A DNA stretch of 64,000 bases from assembly GCA_038396625.1 (NCBI GenBank), contig CP121688.1:2108001-2172000 (forward strand), given 5' to 3'. Shown here one piece after another: positions 25,366 through 34,406 of the stretch. The stretch is from G038396625 sp038396625 (GTDB taxonomy: Bacteria > Bacillota > Clostridia > Peptostreptococcales > Thermotaleaceae). How positions within the stretch are numbered: position 1 is the stretch's first letter; every line of letters begins with the position of its first letter. Made by a program: the position numbers and the translations under genes. Below the pieces are notes generated by a model. The model saw only the letters and a program-made list of their open reading frames with translations. It ran no database searches and was not told the origin of the DNA.

Positions 25366-26529
25366 TTGAAAATAAAAAAAGTAGTGCATATAATTACAAA
25401 GTTAACTTTAGGGGGTGCTCAAGAAAATACAATTTTTTCATACTATCATCACGATAGAACTAAGTATGAAGTTTATTTATTAACAGGTCCCGATGTTAGC
25501 TTTTCTGATATAACCTATATAGAAAAATTACAGACAGAGCGCAATGTACATATTATTAAAAATATGTATACGCCTATCGATTTTATGAAAGATCTTAAAG
25601 CTTTGATTGAAATTTACCAATTTTTAAAGAAAAATAAAATAGACATCATCCACACACATAGTTCTAAAGCTGGTGTTTTAGGAAGAATCGCTGGAAGGTT
25701 AGCTGGCGTTTCTGTCATCATTCATACAGTGCATGGATGGAGTTTTCATGAACAAATGACTAAAATGAAAAAAAAGCTCTATGTTTTCATAGAGCGAATT
25801 TGTGCAAAATTTACAGATAAACTGATCACCGTTACACATTTAGATATCGAAAAAGGATTAAAAGAAAAAATTGGTACACAATCTCAATATTTAACGATAC
25901 GCAGTGGCATAGATTTTGAGCGCTTTAGGAATATTGATCAACACCAAATTCATACATTCAAGCATTCTTATAAAGACAAAAAAATAATTGGAACGATTAG
26001 TAGATTATCTGAACAAAAAAATATATTTGACTTCATTAGCATTGCTACTCAGCTAACAAAAAATAGAACAGATGTACACTTTATTGTTATTGGTGATGGT
26101 ATTTTGAGAAAAAAAACAGAAAGTTATATTTCAAAAAATCATATGGATGGCTATATTACCTTATTGGGTGTAAGAAATGATATCAATAACTTAATTCATA
26201 CTTTCGATGTATTTGTTTTAACTTCATTATGGGAAGGATTACCACGGGTTATCCCTGAATCTATGTATTGTAAAGTCCCAGTTGTTGCCAATCTAGTAGA
26301 TGGTGTGGGTGAAATTATTGATAATGGTATCAATGGCTTTACTACAAAACCGCATGATATTGAAGATGCATGTAGTAAGATTAATATATTATTAGATAAT
26401 AATACACAAAGAGAAAAAATTATTGAAAATGCTGCTAGAACAATCTATCCAGAATATAGTGCCTATCATATGATTCAACAAATTGAAAGCGTCTATGAAG
26501 AGGTGCTGTGCTTAAAAAACATGCTATAA
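25366..26529 (+). CDS. GT4 family glycosyltransferase
   Basis: GT-B enzyme of 387 residues. N-terminal: VHIITKLTLGGAQENT, then DIIHTHSSKAGVLGRIAGRLAG and VHGWSFHE. C-terminal: IGTISRLSEQKNIFDFI, FIVIGDGILRKK and TSLWEGLPRVIPESMYCKVPVVA, the usual donor block. AGGAGGGG sits seven bases before a TTG at 25366, while the in-frame ATG eight codons earlier overlaps that RBS, so the TTG is taken as start. It is the only plus-strand gene inside the minus-strand polysaccharide locus. It probably adds one sugar of the repeat unit. Confidence 0.9.
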   Translation: MKIKKVVHIITKLTLGGAQENTIFSYYHHDRTKYEVYLLTGPDVSFSDITYIEKLQTERNVHIIKNMYTPIDFMKDLKALIEIYQFLKKNKIDIIHTHSSKAGVLGRIAGRLAGVSVIIHTVHGWSFHEQMTKMKKKLYVFIERICAKFTDKLITVTHLDIEKGLKEKIGTQSQYLTIRSGIDFERFRNIDQHQIHTFKHSYKDKKIIGTISRLSEQKNIFDFISIATQLTKNRTDVHFIVIGDGILRKKTESYISKNHMDGYITLLGVRNDINNLIHTFDVFVLTSLWEGLPRVIPESMYCKVPVVANLVDGVGEIIDNGINGFTTKPHDIEDACSKINILLDNNTQREKIIENAARTIYPEYSAYHMIQQIESVYEEVLCLKNML

Positions 26530-26623
26530 AATCAATAAAGGGGAAGCTTGTCACCATTCCCCCTGGCTTAGTCAATATATTGAAAAATGTTATTTAAGTG
26601 ATCCTCTTTTGAAATTTAATCAC

Positions 26624-27271
26624 TCATCTTGCCCCTTTTCCTGTAAATACAATTTTTACTGTTTTTATAATGATCTTTATATCTAGCCATAAAGATCGAT
26701 TATCAATATAATATAAATCCTTTTCTAACTTTCCCTTCGGTGTCAATTCATATCCACCATCAACTTGCGCTACACCCGTTAGGCCTGGCTTAACCTGTAA
26801 TCTATCAATATATCGGGGTATCTCCTCACAAAATTTATTCATAAAATACGGTCTTTCTGGTCGAGGACCAACGACACTCATATCTCCTTTTAGTATATTT
26901 ATAAGTTGTGGAATTTCATCAATCCTAGTCTTTCTAATAATTTTTCCTACTTTTGTTATACGAGGATCGTCTTGCTGTGCCCATTGCGGACCTGCTCTTT
27001 CAGCATCTACATACATAGATCTTAGCTTATAAATGGTAAAATGTACCCCTGCTTTTCCCACTCTTTTTTGGCTGTATAAGCAAGACCCTTTTGATTCACA
27101 TTTGATAGCTATTCCAAAGATAAATATTAATGGCAATGTAAAAATAATGCCCATACTTGCTAAGATAATATCTATCAATCTTTTTATGACATTATATGCT
27201 AATCTTCGCTTTGGTTTTTCTTGTGTAGCTTCCAGTTGTTCTTCCATCTTCTTCATATGAGGAATAGACAT
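26624..27271 (-). CDS. Undecaprenyl-phosphate sugar phosphotransferase (initiating)
   Basis: Starts polysaccharide assembly by moving a sugar 1-phosphate onto undecaprenyl phosphate at the inner membrane face. The 215 residues are the short type: one N-terminal membrane helix (near 32-52), then the bacterial sugar transferase domain with YSQKRVGKAGVHFTIYKLRSM, DDPRITKVGKIIRKTRIDEIPQ, VGPRPERP and KPGLTGVAQVDGGYEL. RBS AAAGGAGG precedes the ATG. The sugar (galactose, glucose or HexNAc) cannot be read from sequence. Confidence 0.94.
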   Translation of the reverse strand: MSIPHMKKMEEQLEATQEKPKRRLAYNVIKRLIDIILASMGIIFTLPLIFIFGIAIKCESKGSCLYSQKRVGKAGVHFTIYKLRSMYVDAERAGPQWAQQDDPRITKVGKIIRKTRIDEIPQLINILKGDMSVVGPRPERPYFMNKFCEEIPRYIDRLQVKPGLTGVAQVDGGYELTPKGKLEKDLYYIDNRSLWLDIKIIIKTVKIVFTGKGAR

Positions 27272-27356
27272 CGATTAATACCTCCTTTGTTCTATGTAAA
27301 CCGATGTTTGATTCCCCTATCATAGTATGGTGAATACCTCTCTTAAGTGCACAAAT

Positions 27357-27393
27357 AATCCTTGTACATCCAAAACATCAATGTACAAGGATT
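27357..27393 (-). terminator. Terminator after the 27403 glycosyltransferase gene
   Basis: Perfect 13-bp stem (AATCCTTGTACAT / ATGTACAAGGATT) with an 11-base loop, at the 3' end of the minus-strand GT4 gene. The tail ATTTG is short, so termination may be partial and read-through into the sugar transferase gene is possible. Confidence 0.7.
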
Positions 27394-27402
27394 GAAAGCA
27401 TT

Positions 27403-28557
27403 TTATATTTTATTAAACAAAGCATTTATTTTTTTTTCAAATTCTTTCTCGTTAAATTTTTTTTCAACATGCTTTTTAGCTTTTTCACCAATTTGTTTTT
27501 GCAGTTCTGGAGAATTGATCAATTCAAATAGCGCTTCTACTAGGAGTTTTGTTGAATTTTTAGGAATTACAATACCCAAACTTTTATTCTCAATAATTTC
27601 TTGCGTACCTCCTGCATCAGTAGCTATAACTGGCAATCTATGACTCATCCCTTCTATAACTGTCCTTGAAAGTCCTTCTGACCTTGAAGGTAACACTAAG
27701 ATATCTATTGCATTATACACTAAGCTTACGTCTGTTTGATATTTTATATGTTTATATTCAACCTGATTTTTTGCCATTTTTTCTTGTAGTTCTTTCCAAT
27801 ACAATGCATGCCCCTCTATGACATCTCCAGCTATTACAAATACTATGTTTTTCGTTACTTTAGATATGTTCAATAATGCTTCTACTAATATGTCTACTCC
27901 CTTTCTTTTATTAATGGAACCTACAAAGCCAACCACTATTTTTTCCCAATCTAAATTCAGCCTTCTTTTGCTTTCATCTTTTGGCGCAATATAGAATTTT
28001 TCAAATTCAAATCCCGTGTATATATTGGTAATCTTATTTTTATATTTTTCAGTGATCTTTTTAGATATATTCTTTAATACCCCATTCGCTATTGTAATGA
28101 TCTCATCTGCAAAAAACAACACCACTTTCGTCAAGAAAGTATCCTTTATTTCTTCTCTTATATATATAACAATTTTTTTCCTCAATAATTTTGCAGCGAA
28201 AAACACATACATACATGTTCTTAAATTGTTTACATAGACAATGTCTATCCGATTTTTTTTCAAATATAAAATAAGTTTGAGATTGTAAATAAATAACTGA
28301 ATAAACACTATCATTTTCTCTAAAAAAGAATATTTTAAAATCTTGCCTCCAAAAACATCTGCCTTTTTGCCTAATTTAATAACATCAACAGCAATATTTT
28401 GCTTGTCCATGACAGCTTTTAATTTGCCTTCTCCTCCAAGCAAAGCTTTTATTTCAAAATTCTCTCGACTCAATATGTTCATCAGTTTTATCATACTTTT
28501 TTGTCCACCATATAGGGTTTGATACCTTGCTTCCATAAATAAGATTTTCTTTTTCAT
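27403..28557 (-). CDS. GT4 family glycosyltransferase
   Basis: GT-B enzyme of 384 residues. The N-terminal acceptor domain begins KKKILFMEARYQTLYGGQKSM and has NRIDIVYVNNLRT. The C-terminal domain shows VVGFVGSINKRKGVDILVEAL, VFVIAGDVIEGH, and LPSRSEGLSRTVIEGMSHRLPVIA with the ExxxxxxE pattern. GGGAG lies upstream of the ATG. It is one of four GT4-type activities in the locus; sugar and linkage unknown. Confidence 0.9.
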   Translation of the reverse strand: MKKKILFMEARYQTLYGGQKSMIKLMNILSRENFEIKALLGGEGKLKAVMDKQNIAVDVIKLGKKADVFGGKILKYSFLEKMIVFIQLFIYNLKLILYLKKNRIDIVYVNNLRTCMYVFFAAKLLRKKIVIYIREEIKDTFLTKVVLFFADEIITIANGVLKNISKKITEKYKNKITNIYTGFEFEKFYIAPKDESKRRLNLDWEKIVVGFVGSINKRKGVDILVEALLNISKVTKNIVFVIAGDVIEGHALYWKELQEKMAKNQVEYKHIKYQTDVSLVYNAIDILVLPSRSEGLSRTVIEGMSHRLPVIATDAGGTQEIIENKSLGIVIPKNSTKLLVEALFELINSPELQKQIGEKAKKHVEKKFNEKEFEKKINALFNKI

Positions 28558-28605
28558 AAGAAACCTACTCCCAAATAGATTATATGTTCTACATGAATGT
28601 GTCTA

Positions 28606-31344
28606 TCATTTGTCTTTTAACTTTAGGAAGGATGGGTCTGTTGGTGTATAAATTTCCTCATACTCTCTTATCATTCTTTCTTTATTAAATCTTCTACAAG
28701 CTATTTCACGCCCCATTCTTCCCATTTCTTTTCTTAACCAAGGATGTTTCAATAGGTTTTCCATGTACTTAATCCCTTGATCTATATCAAACGATTCTAG
28801 CAAATATCCGTTTCTCCCGTGGTATACAAATTCAGATATTTCTTTAGTAAAATTTGTAATAATTGGCTTTTGCGCAGCCATCGCATCTAGTAGATAGGAT
28901 ATATCCATTTGATTATGCGAAAAGCTCGTAAATATCTCAAAATCACTTATTAACGTTCTTGTATCCTGGTCTTCACTAAATAAGAACACTTCTAAGTTTA
29001 ACCCTAAATCATAAATATATCCTGCACATCTATCCTTTAACCGACCATCACCTATTATTACGAGTTTTGCTTCATAGCCTCTTTTTTTTAACTCATAGAA
29101 TATTTTAATTAAAAACAAAGGATTATACGGATCATCCATGGGCGCAATCATTCCTATTATAGGTACCTTCTTTCTTGTTTCTAATAATGCTTGAAATTTT
29201 TCTTTTTTTATGGAAGGATATTTTAAAAAACTTTGATAAATAACACAGGCTTTCTTCTCAATAATCCATTTGTTATTTAGTCTTTGTTTCATCTCTGCAT
29301 TAGAAATACATATCGATTTGGTAATAAGCTTTCCTGTTAGTTTTTCTAAAAAGGCAATTATTTTCTTCTTCAAAGTTAGCTGGTATTCACTCATATGCCA
29401 ATGATATATCGTACAAAATATTTTAGGTGCTCTGGCAAACAAAGCAGCCCAACATCCCACTATTCCAACTTTATCGCTGTGGAAATGCACAATATCATAT
29501 CTTTCTTTTTTTATAAGTTTATATAATTCTAAAAACATTCTAATATTTTTAAACAGCTGGATTTTACATTTTACAGATGGCATGGTTATAATTGTTGCTT
29601 TTGCCATCCTGCGCTGATTAAATTGTGTAATCCATTGGAGCATCTCTTCCTCTTGTGTAATAAGTACAGTTATATCATATTTATTTGTTGGAAGAGAACG
29701 AATGATATTGTATACGTTTTTCTGCATTTCTATTGATTTTGATGTTGCTAAACCAAAAAGCAGTTTTTGATTTTCTGCCCTTTCATCTGCATATTCCAGC
29801 AAAACATATCTTTTCATTTTATTTCTAACTCTATTGAATAAATCGTTGACTTCTTCTATTTGCATGAAAAGAATGAGTATAAAATAGATAAATCCACCAA
29901 ATAAAATAGACGATATTAGGGTAATTACTTCATTTATAAATCCTGTTCCTCTGGTCATAGCAGTATAATGATAAAATATCTTTACACCTATTCCCATGAT
30001 TAGAGAACAAATAAGTACTTTTGCTGTCACTTTTAAAATTTTTTTCCCTCCAAAAGATCCTAATTTCAATTTCAAACGATATAAAAGCAATATTGTACCA
30101 ACTAATGAAGAAATGCTTGTAGCCAATGCAAGACCTGCATGCTGCATATATCCAATCAATATAAAATTCAACAGTATATTGATTACTACCGCTATGGCTC
30201 CATTGATCATAGGTGTCTTGCTATCCTGTAACGCGTAGAATATTTTAGATAGGATATGTCTAAGTCCAAACCCTATCATCCCTATAGAATAATAAAATAG
30301 AGCAATAGAAGTCATTTGCGTTGCTTTTGTATCAAATGCTCCTCTCTGAAATAATACTTTTACAATGGGCTTACATAGACACATAGAACCAATGGAAATA
30401 GGAAGAATCAATATACACATAAAATTTATGGACTTTATAATGGAATTTTTAAAAGCTCGTTGATCGTTTTGTGCTGCCAATTGGGATAAAAAAGGATATA
30501 TGACTGTTGCTATAGATGCAGTAAAAACACCATATACAAACAGGTTTAGTCTATCTGCAAAATTTAGAGCTGCTATACTTCCTTCGATCAACGTAGAAGC
30601 TAGCGTTCTGTCTACCAGTGTGTTAATTTGCTGCACTGTCATTCCTAAAAAAATGGGCATCACCAAATAAATTAGTTTTTTTATATTTCTATCCCTTAAC
30701 TGGATCTTCAATTGATAGGAATACCCTGTTCTATAGACAAAATAATATTGAAATAAAAATTGACTTAACATGCCCAATAATGTTCCGTAAATCAATATAT
30801 CTTTATTCCAAATACTGCTTAAAAAAATAGCAGTTATGAGAATTATATTGTTAGGGAAAGCAATAAGTGCTGGTATATTAAATCTCTTATTGGCTTCTAA
30901 ATATCCTGTTAAAATAAAATTAACTCCTATTACAATCATACCTGGCAATAATATACGTGTAAATTTTATGGATAATTTTAATGTTTCTCCTTTAAACCCT
31001 ACTGCAAATAGATTAACCAGTGATTCTGAAAATAGTATCCCAATACCGCTTAAAATTATTGTAAGAATAATAACGATATGAAGTAGGTTGTTGGTAAACT
31101 TCAGCGCTTTTGTTTTATTGTATTTTTGTATTATATTTGTGTATAAAGGAATAAATCCGGTGCTTAAAGCTCCTCCTAATCCTGAAAAAAGTCCTAAGGT
31201 AATCGTTCGAGCTACCAAATAAGCATCTGTATAAGCTGTAGTACCAAATATAGATGCCAAAGCAATCTCCCGAATAAATCCTACGCCCTTTGATAATATC
31301 GTTATACCCATTACCATCAATATACTTTCACTTTTTTTTATCAT
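28606..31344 (-). CDS. MurJ-like flippase fused to a GT4 glycosyltransferase
   Basis: Single frame of 912 residues. Residues 1 to about 512 are a complete MurJ/MviN-type MOP flippase with about 14 helices: SKGVGFIREIALASIFGTTAYTDAY at the start, VQQINTLVDRTLAS, and LFQRGAFDTKATQMT. Residues about 525-905 form a GT4 glycosyltransferase: YDIVHFHSDKVGIVG, VPIIGMIAPMDDPYNPLFL, LVIIGDGRLKDRC, and a diverged donor block (FTSFSHNQMDISYLLDAMAA). With 14 helices the C-terminal domain would be cytoplasmic, where GT4 enzymes act. No other flippase gene is present in the locus, so it may export the repeat unit. RBS GGAG before the ATG; no stop or frameshift at the junction. Confidence 0.9.
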   Translation of the reverse strand: MIKKSESILMVMGITILSKGVGFIREIALASIFGTTAYTDAYLVARTITLGLFSGLGGALSTGFIPLYTNIIQKYNKTKALKFTNNLLHIVIILTIILSGIGILFSESLVNLFAVGFKGETLKLSIKFTRILLPGMIVIGVNFILTGYLEANKRFNIPALIAFPNNIILITAIFLSSIWNKDILIYGTLLGMLSQFLFQYYFVYRTGYSYQLKIQLRDRNIKKLIYLVMPIFLGMTVQQINTLVDRTLASTLIEGSIAALNFADRLNLFVYGVFTASIATVIYPFLSQLAAQNDQRAFKNSIIKSINFMCILILPISIGSMCLCKPIVKVLFQRGAFDTKATQMTSIALFYYSIGMIGFGLRHILSKIFYALQDSKTPMINGAIAVVINILLNFILIGYMQHAGLALATSISSLVGTILLLYRLKLKLGSFGGKKILKVTAKVLICSLIMGIGVKIFYHYTAMTRGTGFINEVITLISSILFGGFIYFILILFMQIEEVNDLFNRVRNKMKRYVLLEYADERAENQKLLFGLATSKSIEMQKNVYNIIRSLPTNKYDITVLITQEEEMLQWITQFNQRRMAKATIITMPSVKCKIQLFKNIRMFLELYKLIKKERYDIVHFHSDKVGIVGCWAALFARAPKIFCTIYHWHMSEYQLTLKKKIIAFLEKLTGKLITKSICISNAEMKQRLNNKWIIEKKACVIYQSFLKYPSIKKEKFQALLETRKKVPIIGMIAPMDDPYNPLFLIKIFYELKKRGYEAKLVIIGDGRLKDRCAGYIYDLGLNLEVFLFSEDQDTRTLISDFEIFTSFSHNQMDISYLLDAMAAQKPIITNFTKEISEFVYHGRNGYLLESFDIDQGIKYMENLLKHPWLRKEMGRMGREIACRRFNKERMIREYEEIYTPTDPSFLKLKDK

Positions 31345-31441
31345 CCTATCTACTCCAAGATCTTATTTATCAAGCAAAAATTTTTTATGGAATACATATC
31401 GTCCTATAATCTTTGAATTTATGTATTCCTTGATTGATAGT

Positions 31442-32185
31442 TTAGACAAGCTTTTTTATTTTTTTGCGAATCATATAACACCATTTAAACAAACAATTTA
31501 TTACTTGATCTTGAAATCTATACATATGCTTTATTGCCTGGCTAAAAGAAATTATATTTGCACCAGATTCTAAATGTCTTTTTACTTCTTCAAACCTCCC
31601 CTCAGCAAGCTGGTTAATGTGTAAACAAATTGTAAATATTCCAAAAGGGAAATATCTTGGCGCCCAGAGCTGTTGTGGTACAAAAACTAAATCATGAAAT
31701 TTAAATGGATATAAAGCTATGCCGTCTGTCACTGCCCTAAATCCTAGGTTAGCTAAAACCTGTAATGTTATCGTATCAAAGGAATGGCAGGGTGCCATCC
31801 AAACATCCGTATTTATTCCTTCGCTTCTTAGTATATGTCTTCCAGATTTTATCATTTTATATTGAATTTCATAAGAATGTCCAACATATTCTGATAAACC
31901 GTTAAAACCAATATTCATCAATCCCTTCTCCTTTGTTCTAACTACTTTATGCTGATATCCATGCTGAGCAATTTCAACAATCCCTTGATTCTGTAAACTT
32001 CTCATAATCTCCCAAAAATTTGTATTCTTTTCTTGTATTATTAAGTTCAAATCTTGATTATGTGGAACGATTCCTAAAAGAGGTTTTACATTGTTTTTTT
32101 TAAACAACTGGATATATTTCCAGAATTGATTCCAGTTCATATAAGGGGTAATATCATCCATGCGATATATATATTTAGCGCCCAC
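31442..32185 (-). CDS. DUF2334/polysaccharide deacetylase-like protein
   Basis: Protein of 247 residues with a carbohydrate-esterase-4-like layout: YRMDDITPYMNWNQFW (metal-binding Asp pair), IVPHNQDLNL, EIAQHGYQHKVV and WMAPCHSFD. These fit DUF2334, a relative of polysaccharide deacetylases. It has no signal peptide, so its place of action is unclear. AGGAG lies before a GTG at 32185, taken as the start; a TTG ten codons earlier has no RBS. Position in the locus suggests sugar modification. Confidence 0.75.
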   Translation of the reverse strand: MGAKYIYRMDDITPYMNWNQFWKYIQLFKKNNVKPLLGIVPHNQDLNLIIQEKNTNFWEIMRSLQNQGIVEIAQHGYQHKVVRTKEKGLMNIGFNGLSEYVGHSYEIQYKMIKSGRHILRSEGINTDVWMAPCHSFDTITLQVLANLGFRAVTDGIALYPFKFHDLVFVPQQLWAPRYFPFGIFTICLHINQLAEGRFEEVKRHLESGANIISFSQAIKHMYRFQDQVINCLFKWCYMIRKKIKKLV

Positions 32186-32230
32186 AATTATCTCTCCTAT
32201 TATTGATATTCTCAAAAAAATTTTAGCAGA

Positions 32231-32980
32231 TTAATTCTTGTCTTTTATCTTTTTGTAAATTTTTCCTCTTAAACTTTCAGCTTGAATATATATATATTCT
32301 TTCACTACTTTTCCTCCAAAACCTATTTTAAATCTGTCAATATTCCACATAGCTTCATTCCCTTTATCTAATGTTAAACCCCCAAAATCATAAACCATAA
32401 AACCCTTTTCTCTAAATGATTGAATATCCATCCAATGCAGATATCTATTAGCTTCACCAATAAAGTTGCGTTTCTCACGTTGTGAAGGCAAACGAAAAAG
32501 TGATGCTGAGTATAATACCCTTGCACGTTCATGGTTAGCAATATAAGCATGGTAGCAAAGAGGATTATCTGTTTTGTCTTTTATAACAGAAATTACTAAT
32601 GCATTACTTTCTTTTAATGTTTTTAATTTTAACATGCTACATTTTTTGAGTTTTTTACTTTTTGCAAATGTATTATAAAATTGTGAAAACAATTTTATAT
32701 CTTCATCTGTCGGTGCATAGTTTATAAAAAAATTAAGTTGGTCTTTATTTTCAGCCTTCTTAATTTTCCGTTTCGTATGTTTGTGTACCTCAGAAAATAA
32801 GCTTTCTTCACTTTTCGTTAAGTCTAATAAAAGTGTATAAACGGTTTTACATCCTTTGATAAATTTTGATGAAAAAAAATATATCATCACATCACAATCT
32901 TTTATATTGTCTATATAATGACTAGTAAAATATATCTCTGCAATTTTAAAAAAATATTTTTTTTTAAATGTTGTCAGCAT
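32231..32980 (-). CDS. FemAB-like (GNAT fold) acyltransferase
   Basis: Protein of 249 residues resembling FemX/FemAB peptidyltransferases, shorter than those of cell wall bridge synthesis. The N-terminal part has LLLDLTKSEESLFSEVHKHTKRKIKKAE, typical of the first GNAT half. The C-terminal half has LCYHAYIANHERARVLYSASLF, ANRYLHWMDIQSFREKGFMVYDFGG and IDRFKIGFGGK, typical of the second. In polysaccharide loci such enzymes are thought to attach amino acids or other acyl groups to sugars; that is inference. RBS AAAGGAG. Confidence 0.8.
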   Translation of the reverse strand: MLTTFKKKYFFKIAEIYFTSHYIDNIKDCDVMIYFFSSKFIKGCKTVYTLLLDLTKSEESLFSEVHKHTKRKIKKAENKDQLNFFINYAPTDEDIKLFSQFYNTFAKSKKLKKCSMLKLKTLKESNALVISVIKDKTDNPLCYHAYIANHERARVLYSASLFRLPSQREKRNFIGEANRYLHWMDIQSFREKGFMVYDFGGLTLDKGNEAMWNIDRFKIGFGGKVVKEYIYIQAESLRGKIYKKIKDKN

Positions 32981-33017
32981 AAGATTTCTCCTTTCATCAT
33001 TATCGTTATTTATAAAA

Positions 33018-34199
33018 CTAAATAATATCTATCCATTTAGCAATGATGCGATCTATATTAAACGCTTGAACTCTTTGTCGTCCGTATTGGGCATATTTTT
33101 CACTTAAATCTTTATCTCTTACTAAGTTTGTAATACTATTTACGAGCACTAATTCTTTTTCGGTCAAGGGATCATATGCAGAATAAAAATTTCCATCACA
33201 TACGGGAACTAATATACCATATTGGGTATACTGGATTGTTTGTGTTTCCATCTCAATATTTGTATTGGGTGCTAATATTTCTCTAGGTCCAGACTTGCAA
33301 TCTGCTGCAATAACAGGCAGTCCACATGCCATTGCTTCCGGTAAAGCATTAGGAAATCCCTCAAAGAGTGATGGAAATACATAAACGATAGACCTTGAAA
33401 TATATTGAAAAGGATTTTTCTGAAATCCTAAAAAATATACATCTTCTTCTAATTTTAATTCTTTTACTAAGTTCTCTAGATATTCTTTCAATTCTCCTTC
33501 TCCTAGAATCACAAGTTTTATATCAGGTATTTTTTCCTTTACTTTTTTAAATACTCTTATTAAATGCCACTGTCCCTTTGCTTTTATACATCTTCCAACA
33601 TTGATCATAACTGGATGCGAAAATATTTCTGAATACTTTTCTTCTATTTCTTGTTTTGCCATGAGCTGTATGGCTTGAATGTCCATAGGATTATAGATAA
33701 CTCGTAGTTTTTCTTTCTTCAGTTGATAGTTTTTAATTAAATCTTTTTTGATTGATTCTGACACTACTACAATAACATCTGCCATATTGTAAAACATTTT
33801 AATTAGTTTTTTATATACTTTGCTATAAAAATTATCCTCTCTTTTTGATATAAAAGTATGAACAGAAAGAATTACTTGATCTTTATATTTGGAAAAAATA
33901 TTGACAATATTAGGCCCTTCCATAAAGCTTATTGTGGTTTCTATGTGATGCTGTTTTTTTATTTTTCTTATTTTGTATACTCTTTTTACAAAATTGATCA
34001 TCTTGCCAATAATATTTGATGCCGCCTTGGTATTCAAATTGATGAGCTTTCCCTTATATGGATAATCTATTTTTTCTGCGTGGTATACAATAATATATTT
34101 TTCATATTCGTTGGAGAGATAAAGCGATAAATTTGATGCTACTCTTTCTGCACCACCACCGGTTAATCTCGGTACAATGATGGCTATATTTTTTTTCAT
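33018..34199 (-). CDS. GT4 family glycosyltransferase
   Basis: GT-B enzyme of 393 residues. Motifs: IAIIVPRLTGGGAERVASNLSLYL, VSESIKKDLIKNY, MINVGRCIKAKGQWHLIRVF, LVILGEGELKEYL, FPSLFEGFPNALPEAMACGLPVIAADC. This is the best-conserved GT4 of the locus and resembles GalNAc- and galactose-transferring enzymes, but specificity is not assigned. The ATG at 34199 has GGGAG eight bases upstream and is preferred to a TTG two codons earlier. Confidence 0.93.
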   Translation of the reverse strand: MKKNIAIIVPRLTGGGAERVASNLSLYLSNEYEKYIIVYHAEKIDYPYKGKLINLNTKAASNIIGKMINFVKRVYKIRKIKKQHHIETTISFMEGPNIVNIFSKYKDQVILSVHTFISKREDNFYSKVYKKLIKMFYNMADVIVVVSESIKKDLIKNYQLKKEKLRVIYNPMDIQAIQLMAKQEIEEKYSEIFSHPVMINVGRCIKAKGQWHLIRVFKKVKEKIPDIKLVILGEGELKEYLENLVKELKLEEDVYFLGFQKNPFQYISRSIVYVFPSLFEGFPNALPEAMACGLPVIAADCKSGPREILAPNTNIEMETQTIQYTQYGILVPVCDGNFYSAYDPLTEKELVLVNSITNLVRDKDLSEKYAQYGRQRVQAFNIDRIIAKWIDII

Positions 34200-34335
34200 T
34201 GCCAACGCTCCCTCATATCTATCTTAGAACTTTATCTTGCTGACATATACATTACTAATATATATATGCACACATGTTTCTATATGTTCCTATAAAACAA
34301 TACATTCTATAGCTCTATATTTTAGGAAAATAATA

Positions 34336-34368
34336 AAGAACCAATAGAATCATACTTCATTGGTCCTT
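34336..34368 (-). terminator. Possible weak terminator after the UDP-sugar dehydrogenase gene
   Basis: Imperfect 10-bp stem (AAGAACCAAT / ATTGGTCCTT, one mismatch) followed on the minus strand by TATTATTTT. It lies 40 bases past the dehydrogenase stop and may split the polysaccharide locus into two transcripts. Confidence 0.5.
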
Positions 34369-34406
34369 AATTTTTTACAATATAAAATTTTATCTACTAC
34401 TATTAT

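Noticed and set aside
26530..26623. GGGGAA / TTCCCC hairpin after the plus-strand GT4 gene
   Set aside because: The stem is short and no T-run follows, so it is not supported as a terminator.
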